IMG/VR virus record: IMGVR_UViG_3300035698_010570
Span: 1-36,620 of that record
Source: a virus
Direction: 5' to 3' (one strand)
Length of the DNA stretch: 36,620 bases
Shown: positions 7,718 to 16,217 of the stretch, piece by piece
Numbering within the stretch: the first letter of the stretch is position 1
Layout of the letters: every line of letters starts with the position of its first letter
Program-made: the position numbers and the translations under genes
The notes under the pieces: generated by a model
What the model was told of the DNA's origin: nothing
Database searches by the model: none
Seen by the model: only the letters and a program-made list of their open reading frames with translations

Positions 7718-8848
7718 ATGCAAAAAGAAGAATTAGACAATTATGGTAGATTAAAAAAACATTTATGAAATAGAAGAGAAAATATAATATCTGGAAAAGC
7801 AAATTGTATACCCTTTGGACTACCTCGTTTTGAAGAAGTGGTTCCTGGTATACAACAAGGTAAAATGACTCTTGTTACAGCTAGTACTAAAGTTGGTAAA
7901 ACAAAAGTTACAGATAATTTGTATATGTATAATCCTATTAAATGAAAGTTACAAAATCCTGAAAGTCCTATTACATTAAAAATAGTGTATTTTACATTAG
8001 AAATGTCTGAACGTCAAAAAATGACACAGGCTGCTTGTAATAGGCTTTTTACTACATCAAAAGGTAATATAAGAATAGATCCTGTTAAATTACAATCTAC
8101 TCGTGGTGCTGTTAGTGAAGAAATACTGTTAGAAATAGAAAAACAAAATGAATATTTTGAATTTTTTAATAAAACTGTAACATTTATAGACAACATTAAA
8201 CATGCTTACGGTATAATGAGGTATATGGATGATTACGCTAAGGCTAATGGTACTACTTATTATAAAACAGTTACTTTTAAAGATAATAAAACAGGTGAAT
8301 CTAAAGATCATGAAGTATTTGATTATTACAAAGCAGATAGACCTGACGAGTATGTTATTATAATAGTTGATCACATATCTCTTTTATATCCAAAAAAAGG
8401 TAGTACTTTACATCAAGAAATATCAGATCTTTCTTCTAAATATTTTATACAACTTAGAAATAGATATAATTATAGTCCAGTTATTGTGCAGCAACAATCC
8501 GCAGCTTCAGAATCTCTTGATAATATGAAAGCTAACAGGTTAAAACCTAGTTTAGTAGATATAGCTGATAATAAGTTAACTAGTAGAGATGTAGATTTAG
8601 CATTAGGTTTATTTAGTCCTTACAGACATGGTATAAGAAAATATCCTGAAAAAGACGGCTATAACATTGAAAAATTCAAAGACAATATAAGATTTTTAGA
8701 AATTTTAGCATGTAGAGATGGTGGTGGTAACACTGTTTGCCCTTTGTATTTTGATGGTGCAGTTGATTTTTTTAAAGAATTACCTTTAACTAATGATGAA
8801 AAAGGAATAAAATCAGTATATAATATGCTTAACAAAATTAGAGAATAA
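7718..8848 (+). CDS. DnaB-like replicative helicase (RecA-fold ATPase); two in-frame TGA
   Basis: 376 residues with TGA read as Trp at codons 17 and 76 (7766, 7943); these are its only Trp codons. Without readthrough the Walker A motif would lie downstream of a stop. Motifs: Walker A TASTKVGKT (54-62), FTLEMS (92-97, the DnaB-type glutamate segment), Walker B YVIIIVDHISLL (about 212-223), and QQQSA near 250. The N-terminal layout (INCIP-type segment, PGIQQGK before Walker A) is like crAss-like phage helicases as I know them. It lacks the DnaB N-terminal domain. Preceded by the leader AATTAACAATTAATTTAA. Confidence 0.85.
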
Positions 8849-8913
8849 ATAATAAAGAATGGAATTATGAAGATTATTAAAAATAATTTCAACTATAACA
8901 ACTAGAGATTGAT

Positions 8914-9306
8914 ATGTTTACAAAAGAATTATTAGGAAAAGTGTTTAATACAACTAGTATTGAAAATGAAAAAACAACTGAAAGTTTTTTTCAAAATAAT
9001 GATAATATACTTGAAAAAGGTAGTATAAGACATACTATTACAGAAAATGATGACGACGACATTCCAGTTACTATAATAACTAGAGAATACAGTGCTTTTG
9101 ATGGTAGTCTTAATTACAAAGAACAAGTAACAGTTGCTTCAAGTGTTTTTAATGAAAGAAAAAAAATGATTGTTGGTGATATGAATATATTATCAAGAGT
9201 AAATTATTTAAAAAGACAAATTAGACATTATTCTGAAAAAGAAAGTTATGAAATATGTCAAGGAATGAAAGTTGAACTTGAAAAACTAGAAGAATTATTA
9301 AAATAA
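8914..9306 (+). CDS. Hypothetical protein
   Basis: 130 residues. The N-terminal part is polar with an acidic run (ENDDDDIP) and the C-terminal part is helical (YLKRQIRHYSEKESYEICQGMKVELEKLEELL), probably a coiled coil. Sits 6 bases before thyA. A 65-base gap before it holds only a doubtful 29-codon frame. Function unknown. Confidence 0.7.
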   Translation: MFTKELLGKVFNTTSIENEKTTESFFQNNDNILEKGSIRHTITENDDDDIPVTIITREYSAFDGSLNYKEQVTVASSVFNERKKMIVGDMNILSRVNYLKRQIRHYSEKESYEICQGMKVELEKLEELLK

Positions 9307-9312
9307 AAACAA

Positions 9313-10392
9313 ATGGCAAAAATAGATATTGAATATCACAAATTATTGCAAAAAATAAGAAATGAAGGTTTCAGATATGAAGATCCTAATCGCAAGAATG
9401 TATTTAGGTATCAGATACCAAGTTACACGTTGGTACACAATTTTGATGATGGTTTTCCCGCAATAACTACTAAAAAGTTATATTGGAAAGGAGTTGTTGG
9501 AGAATTATTATGGTTTTTACGTGGTGATACTAATATTAAATATCTTGTAGATAATGGTATTAATATTTGGAATAAAGATGCTTATAACTGGTTAATTAAA
9601 AATTATTCTATATCTGAAGGGGAAACTCCAACTATTAAAGAAATATTTAAAAACCCAGACAGTTGGAATTTAGATTTAGGTAGAGTATATGGTGCTCAAT
9701 GGAGAAATTGGTTTATTTCAGATAATAATCCAGGAGGTTTAGATCAAATATCCAATCTTATAAAAGGATTAAAAGAAACACCTATGGGTACAAAGCACAT
9801 AGTTACAGCTTGGAATCCTGCTGAGTTAGATGATATGGCTTTACCACCTTGTCATTGGAGTTTTGAAATATTAGTTGAACCTTTAAATTGGTTTGAAAGA
9901 ACTGGTTTAGTTAAACCTTCTGATCATATTAAACAAAAATTAAATGTAAAAGCTATTAAAAATGGCAAATGTAGTAAAGAATTAGATATGGAATATTATA
10001 ATTCTTTAGATACACCTAAATACCAATTTACTTTAAAATGGCATCAACGTTCAGTTGATACATTCTTAGGTTTACCTTTTAATATTGCAAGTTATGCATT
10101 ATTAGCAAAGCTAATTGGTAAAATGACTAATATGATACCTAAAGGTATTATTGGAGATTTGTCTAATGTACATATTTATGAAGCACATATAGATGCTGTT
10201 AAAGAACAGTTATCTAGAGATGTTAATAAATATAATAATTGTGATTTAACTATTAGTACTAAAGCACAAGCTGAATTAATAGATGGATTAAAATATATTA
10301 ATAATAATAATATAGAAATTAAAGATCTTATGTTATTAGATTACGAATCATACCCATCTATAAAAGCAGAAATGCTAGCTTATAACAAATAA
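9313..10392 (+). CDS. thyA: Thymidylate synthase
   Basis: Converts dUMP to dTMP with methylene-tetrahydrofolate. 359 residues, longer than the usual 264, because of insertions around residues 95-118 and 195-235. Family motifs: DDGFPAITTKKLYWKGV, ELLWFLRGDTNI, LGRVYGAQWR, catalytic Cys in PPCHW (about 175), and QRSVDTFLGLPFNIASYALL. All eleven or so Trp are TGG. It supplies thymidine for an AT-rich genome together with the RNR genes. Six bases after the preceding gene. Confidence 0.96.
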   Translation: MAKIDIEYHKLLQKIRNEGFRYEDPNRKNVFRYQIPSYTLVHNFDDGFPAITTKKLYWKGVVGELLWFLRGDTNIKYLVDNGINIWNKDAYNWLIKNYSISEGETPTIKEIFKNPDSWNLDLGRVYGAQWRNWFISDNNPGGLDQISNLIKGLKETPMGTKHIVTAWNPAELDDMALPPCHWSFEILVEPLNWFERTGLVKPSDHIKQKLNVKAIKNGKCSKELDMEYYNSLDTPKYQFTLKWHQRSVDTFLGLPFNIASYALLAKLIGKMTNMIPKGIIGDLSNVHIYEAHIDAVKEQLSRDVNKYNNCDLTISTKAQAELIDGLKYINNNNIEIKDLMLLDYESYPSIKAEMLAYNK

Positions 10393-10393
10393 T

Positions 10394-10510
10394 ATGAAAA
10401 AAAATAGATTAACATTTTTAGAAATTATACTTTTAAGTAGTATTCTTATTATAATGTTTTTAACATCTTTAACAGTTTCTTTTTATATTTGTAAATTAAT
10501 TTTAGAATAA
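10394..10510 (+). CDS. Small single-pass membrane protein
   Basis: 38 residues. A basic start (MKKNR) is followed by about 25 hydrophobic residues forming one membrane helix. One base after the thyA stop, and its own stop overlaps the next ATG (TAATG). Too short to assign a role; small membrane proteins between phage genes can act in exclusion or lysis, but nothing shows that here. Confidence 0.55.
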   Translation: MKKNRLTFLEIILLSSILIIMFLTSLTVSFYICKLILE

Positions 10511-10644
10511 TGAATCAAAATAAAAATAGCAGTCAATTAAACACTGTAAGAGATACTTTAAATGAAAAAGTAAGTAAATATTCTATTGTTGGAAACAGTA
10601 AAAGAGTATTTTGGAATGCTAAACGTAGATTTAGAACTATTTAA
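10510..10644 (+). CDS. Small basic protein
   Basis: 44 residues, starting MNQNKNSSQ and ending in a basic aromatic stretch (RVFWNAKRRFRTI). Coupled to the preceding gene by TAATG overlap. Its C-terminus vaguely recalls the small basic protein at 1256. Unknown function. Confidence 0.55.
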   Translation: MNQNKNSSQLNTVRDTLNEKVSKYSIVGNSKRVFWNAKRRFRTI

Positions 10645-10650
10645 TTAAAT

Positions 10651-10671
10651 AAGTCAACAGTGTCAACTTAA
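10651..10671 (+). promoter_or_regulatory. 21-bp repeated upstream motif, copy 1
   Basis: AAGTCAACAGTGTCAACTT plus AA, containing two GTCAAC half-sites nine bases apart. The same 21 bases with one change occur at 11382-11402. Each copy lies 17-18 bases before the start of an adjacent DNA-recombination gene (ATPase, SSB). Likely a promoter element or regulator-binding site. Confidence 0.6.
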
Positions 10672-10688
10672 CTTATTAATTTAAATAT

Positions 10689-11363
10689 ATGGCACATTTA
10701 GTATTTATAGTTGGTGAATCAGGTACTGGTAAATCAACAAGTCTCAGGAAATTAAATCCTGATGAAACCGTAATCATTAATACGGATCAAAAAGCACTAC
10801 CTTTTAGAAAGTACAAAGACGTTTATAATCAAGAAAAAGGAAATTATATGCAGTCTAGTAATATAAAAGATGTGGTTAAATCACTTTCTGAAGCTAACGC
10901 TAATGAAAGCATTAAAACTGTAATTGTAGATACATGGTCTCGTATTATGACAGATTCTGTCATGAGCAATGAATTTAACAATGCTAAGAATGGTATGCAA
11001 GCATGGGCTAACATGGCAAGAAATCAATACAAATTGATTAATTTTGTTAATGATACCATGCGTGACGACATTATTGTTTATTTTTTTTGTCATCCAGAAA
11101 AAATATATGATGATATGGGAACCTTAAATCAAAGAATTGCAGTTCAAGGTAAGCAATTAGCTAAATTAAGCCCTGAAAGCTTTAGTAGTATGGTGTTATT
11201 TACAGATGTAAAAAAAGAGCCAGGAAAACCAGCTAGATATTTGTTTAGAACACAAAACGATGCTACAGATACTTGCAAGACACCAATGGATATGTTTCAA
11301 GAAGAACATGTTGAAAATGATCTTGTAGAAGTAAATAAAGTAATTAGAGACTATTATGAGTAA
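10689..11363 (+). CDS. Sak4-like RecA-fold ATPase
   Basis: 224 residues. Walker A GESGTGKST (about 9-17) at the very start and Walker B TVIVDTW (about 77-83), with a later SPESFSSMVLFTDV strand. The size and the plan of an early P-loop with little N-terminal extension fit phage Sak4-type ATPases, which help anneal or pair single strands with SSB. SSB is the next gene and shares the same upstream motif, which supports that role. A generic AAA-type ATPase of crAss-like phages is the alternative. Two Trp, both TGG. Confidence 0.7.
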   Translation: MAHLVFIVGESGTGKSTSLRKLNPDETVIINTDQKALPFRKYKDVYNQEKGNYMQSSNIKDVVKSLSEANANESIKTVIVDTWSRIMTDSVMSNEFNNAKNGMQAWANMARNQYKLINFVNDTMRDDIIVYFFCHPEKIYDDMGTLNQRIAVQGKQLAKLSPESFSSMVLFTDVKKEPGKPARYLFRTQNDATDTCKTPMDMFQEEHVENDLVEVNKVIRDYYE

Positions 11364-11381
11364 TTATTAGTTTGTATGTAT

Positions 11382-11402
11382 AAGTCAACAATGTCAACTT
11401 AA
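11382..11402 (+). promoter_or_regulatory. 21-bp repeated upstream motif, copy 2
   Basis: AAGTCAACAATGTCAACTT plus AA, 20 of 21 bases identical to 10651-10671, before the SSB gene at 11421. It gives SSB its own signal although the ATPase gene ends only 57 bases upstream. Confidence 0.6.
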
Positions 11403-11420
11403 TTTATATATATAAAAATA

Positions 11421-12032
11421 ATGATTGATTTAAATAGTTTTTCAGACAATGGTTCTGATGTAGTAATTTTTAACGAAGGTAATGCAGGTAAAGTAAATAA
11501 TGTAGCAATTTCTGTTAAGAAAAAAAGTGCAGAAGACAATGCCAATGCACCTGATTATAAAATACATTACACACAAGAAAATGGTTCTGATGTAAACGAT
11601 GGTATTTATTACCCTCAAGATTCAGATAACAACCCAGCTTTTGTATTACAAAGGCTTGTTACAACGTTACACGCTGTAGATGCAGAATCTATAGGTGTAG
11701 CTTTACCAACTCTTCCTAATTACCCAGCAGCTGTAGATTTTCTAATGAAGAAAATTAACGAAGCAGGTAAAAAAGGACATAAAGTAAATGTATTTGTTAA
11801 TTATGGAACACAAGGTTATCCTAAGAGTTTTTTAACTGTTAGAAAAATTAATTTTGTAGAACCTTTTAACAAAGATGAAAATACAACTAGATTAAAACCA
11901 GCTAAAAGCACAGACGCAAATAAGTTAATGTATAATGACTTAATGTCTAGACCTCAGCCAGATAATGATGACGATGCTTTTGACACAGAGTCTACTGACT
12001 CTAAAGACGAAGCTAGTAATGATTTTTTCTAG
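11421..12032 (+). CDS. ssb: Single-stranded DNA-binding protein
   Basis: 203 residues. N-terminal two thirds are beta-rich with an OB-like composition (VAISVKKK, KVNVFVNYGTQGYPKSFLTVRKINF). From about 175 the chain is acidic (DNDDDAFDTESTDSKDE) and ends DFF, the acidic tail with aromatic tip that SSB proteins use to recruit partners. Sequence identity to bacterial SSB is not evident; phage SSBs often diverge. Ends in TAG TAG and is followed at once by a strong terminator. Confidence 0.75.
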   Translation: MIDLNSFSDNGSDVVIFNEGNAGKVNNVAISVKKKSAEDNANAPDYKIHYTQENGSDVNDGIYYPQDSDNNPAFVLQRLVTTLHAVDAESIGVALPTLPNYPAAVDFLMKKINEAGKKGHKVNVFVNYGTQGYPKSFLTVRKINFVEPFNKDENTTRLKPAKSTDANKLMYNDLMSRPQPDNDDDAFDTESTDSKDEASNDFF

Positions 12033-12046
12033 TAGGTCATAAATAT

Positions 12047-12069
12047 AGAGGGGGAAACCCCTCTTTTTT
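12047..12069 (+). terminator. Intrinsic terminator after ssb
   Basis: 7-bp stem AGAGGGG/CCCCTCT with GAAA loop, followed by a T run. The most GC-rich hairpin in its neighbourhood. It separates ssb from the primase-amidoligase unit. Confidence 0.92.
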
Positions 12070-12082
12070 ATTAAAAACAAAA

Positions 12083-13120
12083 ATGGTAGATTTAAATAAA
12101 CACGTATCTAAACCATTAGTAACTAAAGCGGTATTAGATATAGAATTAAAAGACAGTGAAATATATTGTTTTTACATGAATACTGATAGTATTAACTTAA
12201 ATTCAGCTATGAGTTCACCTCTAAGAGAAGATCCAACACCATCGTTTGGTTTTTTTTTAAATAAAAGAGGTAATATTATATATAATGATTTTGTAAATGG
12301 AGGTGGTGATTGTTATAAATTCGTAAAAGAATTTTTTGCATATTCACAATGGTATGATGTTTACAGTCAAATTGCAATTGATTTTAATTTAGATAAAAAG
12401 TACAAATGTAGTAATAATTTATTAAACAATGAAAATAAAAATAAAGTAAAGTATGACGCTAACATACAAATACTTAAAAAAAAGAAATGTAAAATATCAG
12501 TAAACAAAAGAATTTGGGAAGTTCACGATTTAAATTATTGGAATAAATTTAACATAAATAAAGTTATGTTAATAAAATACAGAGTTTTTCCATTAAAATA
12601 TATTTTTATAAATAATAAACCTATAGCAGCAGATAAAAATGCATATGTTTATATAGAAAGTAAAGATGGTTTAATAACACATAAGATATATCAACCTTAT
12701 AGTAAATTTAAATGGATAACAGACAATGATAATTCAGTATGGCAAGGTTGGGAACAACTTTCTTTAAATGGTAACATTTTAATCATAACAAAATCACTTA
12801 AAGATGTAATGTCTATAAAAAGTACAACAGGTTATGATGCAATAGCTTTACAAAATGAAAAAGCTAAACCAAAAGATAATATAATTGAACAATTAAAAGG
12901 TAGATTTACTAAAATTTTTATATTATTTGATAATGATTATGATAAAAAAGAAAACTGGGGTCAAATAAACGCCAAAGAAATATCTAGAAATCATATGATT
13001 ACTAATATAGTAATAAATAAAGAATATAAATCTAAGGATTTTTCTGATTTAGTTAATAATCATGGTAAAGATTTAGCAAAAGAAATATTAAATTCTAAAA
13101 TAAATAAAAAAGATGAGTAA
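12083..13120 (+). CDS. DnaG-like primase with Toprim domain
   Basis: 345 residues. The N-terminal part has SPLREDPTPSFG and NGGGDCYKF, the shape of a primase zinc-ribbon region that has lost its CHC2 cysteines. The Toprim part has ILIITKSLKDVMSI, where cellular primases have a Glu-Gly pair, and ILFDNDYD for metal binding; the TKSLKDVM form is, to my knowledge, a phage variant. Makes RNA primers for the polymerase and DnaB-like helicase encoded upstream. First gene of the long unit after the terminator; its end overlaps the cyclotransferase gene by 8 bases. Confidence 0.8.
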   Translation: MVDLNKHVSKPLVTKAVLDIELKDSEIYCFYMNTDSINLNSAMSSPLREDPTPSFGFFLNKRGNIIYNDFVNGGGDCYKFVKEFFAYSQWYDVYSQIAIDFNLDKKYKCSNNLLNNENKNKVKYDANIQILKKKKCKISVNKRIWEVHDLNYWNKFNINKVMLIKYRVFPLKYIFINNKPIAADKNAYVYIESKDGLITHKIYQPYSKFKWITDNDNSVWQGWEQLSLNGNILIITKSLKDVMSIKSTTGYDAIALQNEKAKPKDNIIEQLKGRFTKIFILFDNDYDKKENWGQINAKEISRNHMITNIVINKEYKSKDFSDLVNNHGKDLAKEILNSKINKKDE

Positions 13121-13499
13121 AAATATAAACATTAGTGTTTACGGAACATTAAGAACTGGTTATGGAAATCACAGAGTATTGGGTAATTCAAAATTAATTG
13201 GTGCTGGATGGACTAAAAATAAATATAAATTGACAGCAAATGGTATTCCTTTTGTTAATCCTAACGAGCAAGTTAGTAAAATTAGAGTAGAAGTTTATTC
13301 AGTTACACCTGATCAATTACCTACAGTAGATAGATTAGAAGGTTATGATCCTAGAGATCATGAAGGTTCTTGGTATAAAAGAACACCTATTGAAATAACT
13401 CTTGATACAGGAGAAGATGTAAAAGCTTCTATTTACTTTGGTGAAAACGAAGGTAAAACATTAATTGAATCTGGAGATTATGCCGATTATAGAAACTAA
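13113..13499 (+). CDS. Gamma-glutamylcyclotransferase-like enzyme (GGCT/AIG2 fold)
   Basis: 128 residues. VYGTLRTGYGNHRVL (9-23) is the substrate-binding YGTLR loop; RLEGY (74-78) holds the usual catalytic Glu (E76). Family members release gamma-glutamyl groups as 5-oxoproline or cleave gamma-glutamyl-amine links. Here it opens a run of amide-forming and amide-cleaving genes, which suggests removing or capping a gamma-glutamyl group on the pathway's product. Overlaps both neighbours (8 and 20 bases). Confidence 0.88.
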   Translation: MSKNINISVYGTLRTGYGNHRVLGNSKLIGAGWTKNKYKLTANGIPFVNPNEQVSKIRVEVYSVTPDQLPTVDRLEGYDPRDHEGSWYKRTPIEITLDTGEDVKASIYFGENEGKTLIESGDYADYRN

Positions 13500-13941
13500 A
13501 TTAATATATTCTCGTTCTAAAAGAAGAAAATCTGCTAAATCTTATATAATTGATCTTTTAAAAAATAGACCTAATACTTATAACGATAAAAAATTTACAG
13601 AAATTCAATGTCGCAGAAGTAAATATAGAACTATTTATGAAGTTTATTGTATTCTTAAAACTGAATATACATCTTTAACTTGGAAACGTTATTTAAGTAT
13701 AGTTTTTAGTTTAGTTGATTGTGAAGAAACAGCTATTAATTTATGGTATTGTTTTCATGTATCAGGTATAGTTTTTAATAGTAGTGTGTCAACAGATAAA
13801 GATGAAAATTTTCCTTTTTTAAAAAGAATAGGTAGTACATCATGGCATTCAGCGGAAAGAATTGAACAAACTGGTTTTAAACACAAATTTGCAAATTTAG
13901 AAAATTTAAACAAATATTATAAAAAATATAATGAAAAATAA
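13480..13941 (+). CDS. Unknown protein in the amidoligase cluster
   Basis: 153 residues from ATG 13480 (MPIIETKLIYSR). A TTG 15 bases upstream would add five residues but is less likely. Basic N-terminal third (SRSKRRKSAKSY), then a mostly helical body with aromatic residues (INLWYCFHVSG) and STSWHSAERI. No known domain. It overlaps both flanking genes (20 and 11 bases), so it is probably produced with them; it could be a substrate, carrier or accessory factor. Confidence 0.65.
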   Translation: MPIIETKLIYSRSKRRKSAKSYIIDLLKNRPNTYNDKKFTEIQCRRSKYRTIYEVYCILKTEYTSLTWKRYLSIVFSLVDCEETAINLWYCFHVSGIVFNSSVSTDKDENFPFLKRIGSTSWHSAERIEQTGFKHKFANLENLNKYYKKYNEK

Positions 13942-14815
13942 ATATACAAAATTTCGTCCTGTAATATACAGTAGGCATCCTTCTCACACTAATCTTAGAA
14001 GAAATAATAAGACAATTGAATTATTACCATTTCGTTCAGTAGTAAGATTAGGTTCTAGTACTGAATGTAAAGACACTATTGCAAATGGAGGTGATAGATT
14101 AGAATTAAATACTGTTGATGCAATTCGTAATAGTAGTAGTAAACTTCGCATGAAAAATTGTTTTCAAAACGCACAACCAAGTGTTAAATCAGCAGATTGG
14201 TATAGATGTAGTAATGATAATAATAATTTTTTATTGCAAACAAAAGCTGAAATAATAACAGTTTCTTTAGAAGATATGCCATTACCATTAGTTGCTAAAT
14301 CATTATATGGTAGTAGAGGTCAAGGTAATACTTTACTTAAAACTATTGATGAAATTAGAAATTATTTACGTTCAGGTGTCAATTTAGAAAATCGCATTTT
14401 TGAACGTTATTATAATTACTCAAGAGAATATAGACTTCACGTTGATGCAAATGGATGTTTTTATACTTGTCGTAAAATGATGAAAAGAGATACTCCTGAA
14501 GAAAATAAGTGGTATAGAAATGATGATAATTGTGTATGGATTCTTGAAAATAACGAAGCTTTTGATAAGCCTAGTAATTGGCAATCTATAATTGATGAAT
14601 GCGTAAAAGCTCTTAATTCAACAGGTTTAGATTTTGGTGCAATTGATCTTAGAATACAAAGTTCTACAGATAGAAATGGTAATATTAATGAAAATCCAGA
14701 TTTTATTATTGTAGAAATTAATTCTGCTCCATCATTTGGAGATATAACAGAAGAAACTTATATTAAACATATACCAGTAATGCTTAAAAATAAATATAAA
14801 ACTTTAAATAAATAA
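13931..14815 (+). CDS. ATP-grasp amide ligase
   Basis: 294 residues. ATP-grasp enzymes join a carboxylate to an amine using ATP through an acyl-phosphate. Seen here: LVAKSLYGSRGQGN (120-133, nucleotide-binding lysine and glycine-rich loop), ERYYNYSREYRLHV (158-171), LDFGAIDLRI (233-242), and VEINSAPSFG (261-270), whose E and N bind magnesium. The N-terminal 110 residues are less conserved and would bind the substrate. Close in plan to RimK/YheC-type ligases; the substrate cannot be read from sequence. Two bases before the next gene. Confidence 0.88.
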   Translation: MKNKYTKFRPVIYSRHPSHTNLRRNNKTIELLPFRSVVRLGSSTECKDTIANGGDRLELNTVDAIRNSSSKLRMKNCFQNAQPSVKSADWYRCSNDNNNFLLQTKAEIITVSLEDMPLPLVAKSLYGSRGQGNTLLKTIDEIRNYLRSGVNLENRIFERYYNYSREYRLHVDANGCFYTCRKMMKRDTPEENKWYRNDDNCVWILENNEAFDKPSNWQSIIDECVKALNSTGLDFGAIDLRIQSSTDRNGNINENPDFIIVEINSAPSFGDITEETYIKHIPVMLKNKYKTLNK

Positions 14816-14817
14816 AA

Positions 14818-15588
14818 ATGTCAAAAACAAAAACGTTAATTGGAATATTAGGTCATAATCATACTGGTAAATATCAACCAGGTTATGGTCAAAATGCAGC
14901 TTACGTACACTTTGCAAGAAGTTTTGATGCAGATGTAGTTATAATAGATGCTGCAAATGAAACTATATTACCAGTAGATTTATTAATATTACCAGGTGGA
15001 CGTGACGTTAATCCTTTACGATATGGTCAAAAACCACATTATATGACTGATAATCCTGATATGGAATATGAATCATTTTATGATGTAAATCTTGGTGCTA
15101 TTAATGGGTATATTGAACGTGCTAAACAAAATAAAACAGCAATTTATGGTATTTGTGCAGGTTTTCAAAATTTAAATGTCCACTTTGGTGGAAGTTTAAA
15201 TCAACATGTTCACAATGATAGATCTACTACTTGGAGAGGTGAATTAGTAGATGATTTAGAAACAGTTATTGATAATTTTCCAAAAGATTATTTAGGTGAA
15301 ATACTTATTTCTTCTAAAAAAGATAGATTAAATTATGTAAATAATGTTCCACGAAAATTTAAAACAAATTCTATACATCATCAAGCTATTTTTATAGACA
15401 ATTTATCTAATGATTTTTTACCATTAGCTTATGATGTCAAACATAAAAATATAGAATTTATGATTCACAAAGAATTACCTATTGCTGCAGAACAATCTCA
15501 CCCAGAAGAAAGATTTAACCCATTTGTTGCAATTGGAATTATTAACACATTATTAAATAGAATAGAAAATGAAAAAAGAAAAAATTAA
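14818..15588 (+). CDS. Class I glutamine amidotransferase / peptidase C26-like hydrolase, copy 1
   Basis: 256 residues. LILPGGRDVNPLRYG (56-70) forms the oxyanion region; the nucleophile is C113 in YGICAGFQNLN; H228 and E230 (SHPE) complete the triad, with NSIHHQA between. The plan matches gamma-glutamyl-GABA hydrolase (PuuD) type C26 enzymes, which cleave gamma-glutamyl amides, as well as free-standing amidotransferases. All three catalytic residues are present. Overlaps the next gene, its second copy, by 20 bases. Confidence 0.88.
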   Translation: MSKTKTLIGILGHNHTGKYQPGYGQNAAYVHFARSFDADVVIIDAANETILPVDLLILPGGRDVNPLRYGQKPHYMTDNPDMEYESFYDVNLGAINGYIERAKQNKTAIYGICAGFQNLNVHFGGSLNQHVHNDRSTTWRGELVDDLETVIDNFPKDYLGEILISSKKDRLNYVNNVPRKFKTNSIHHQAIFIDNLSNDFLPLAYDVKHKNIEFMIHKELPIAAEQSHPEERFNPFVAIGIINTLLNRIENEKRKN

Positions 15589-16216
15589 AATATTTACATT
15601 ATATGCATATCTTACTAATCAATATTTAGAATTTTTTAGTAATAAATATGAAATTGTAATAACAGAAGATTCTTCTGAAGAAGATATAAGCATTGCTTTA
15701 TTTACTGGTGGAGAAGATGTTAACCCTATTTATTATGATGAACAATTAGGTTCTAATACTTATATTAACGCTAAAAGAGATACGTTAGAAGAAGAAGCAT
15801 TTAATTCTTTAGCTCCTCATGTATTAAAAGTTGGTATATGTAGAGGTTCACAGTTTTTAACTGTAATGAGTGGTGGTAAATTAATACAACATATTACTGG
15901 TCACAGTAGAAGTCACAATGTTGTTGATATTGAAAATAATATTTTTGAAGTAACTTCTACCCATCATCAAATGATGTATCCATTTAATCTTAATAAAGAT
16001 AATTATGATATAATAGGAATTTCTCAAGATATTTTATCTGAAAAATATCTTAATGGTAATGATCAAGAAATTTTATTAGATAAAAATTTTAAAGAGTGTG
16101 AAATAGTGTATTATAAAAATACAAATAGCCTTGCTATACAAGGACATCCAGAGTTTAATCATTCAACATTAGAATTTAAAAACTATTGTTATAATTTAAT
16201 AGACAAATTACTATAA
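15569..16216 (+). CDS. Class I glutamine amidotransferase-like hydrolase, copy 2
   Basis: 215 residues, shorter and diverged from copy 1. TGGEDVNPIYY (46-56) parallels PGGRDVNPLRY in copy 1; nucleophile C91 in VGICRGSQFL; STHHQMM; triad H193 and E195 in QGHPEF. Both copies keep intact triads, so they probably act on different substrates or one supplies ammonia and the other trims. One base before the COOH-NH2 ligase gene. Confidence 0.86.
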   Translation: MKKEKIKIFTLYAYLTNQYLEFFSNKYEIVITEDSSEEDISIALFTGGEDVNPIYYDEQLGSNTYINAKRDTLEEEAFNSLAPHVLKVGICRGSQFLTVMSGGKLIQHITGHSRSHNVVDIENNIFEVTSTHHQMMYPFNLNKDNYDIIGISQDILSEKYLNGNDQEILLDKNFKECEIVYYKNTNSLAIQGHPEFNHSTLEFKNYCYNLIDKLL

Positions 16217-16217
16217 T

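Noticed and set aside
8859-8948. 29-codon frame with two TGA (starts MELWRLLK) between dnaB and the next gene
   Set aside because: Very short, overlaps the next gene by 35 bases, no recognisable motif; it cannot be told from chance with no ribosome-binding signal to help.
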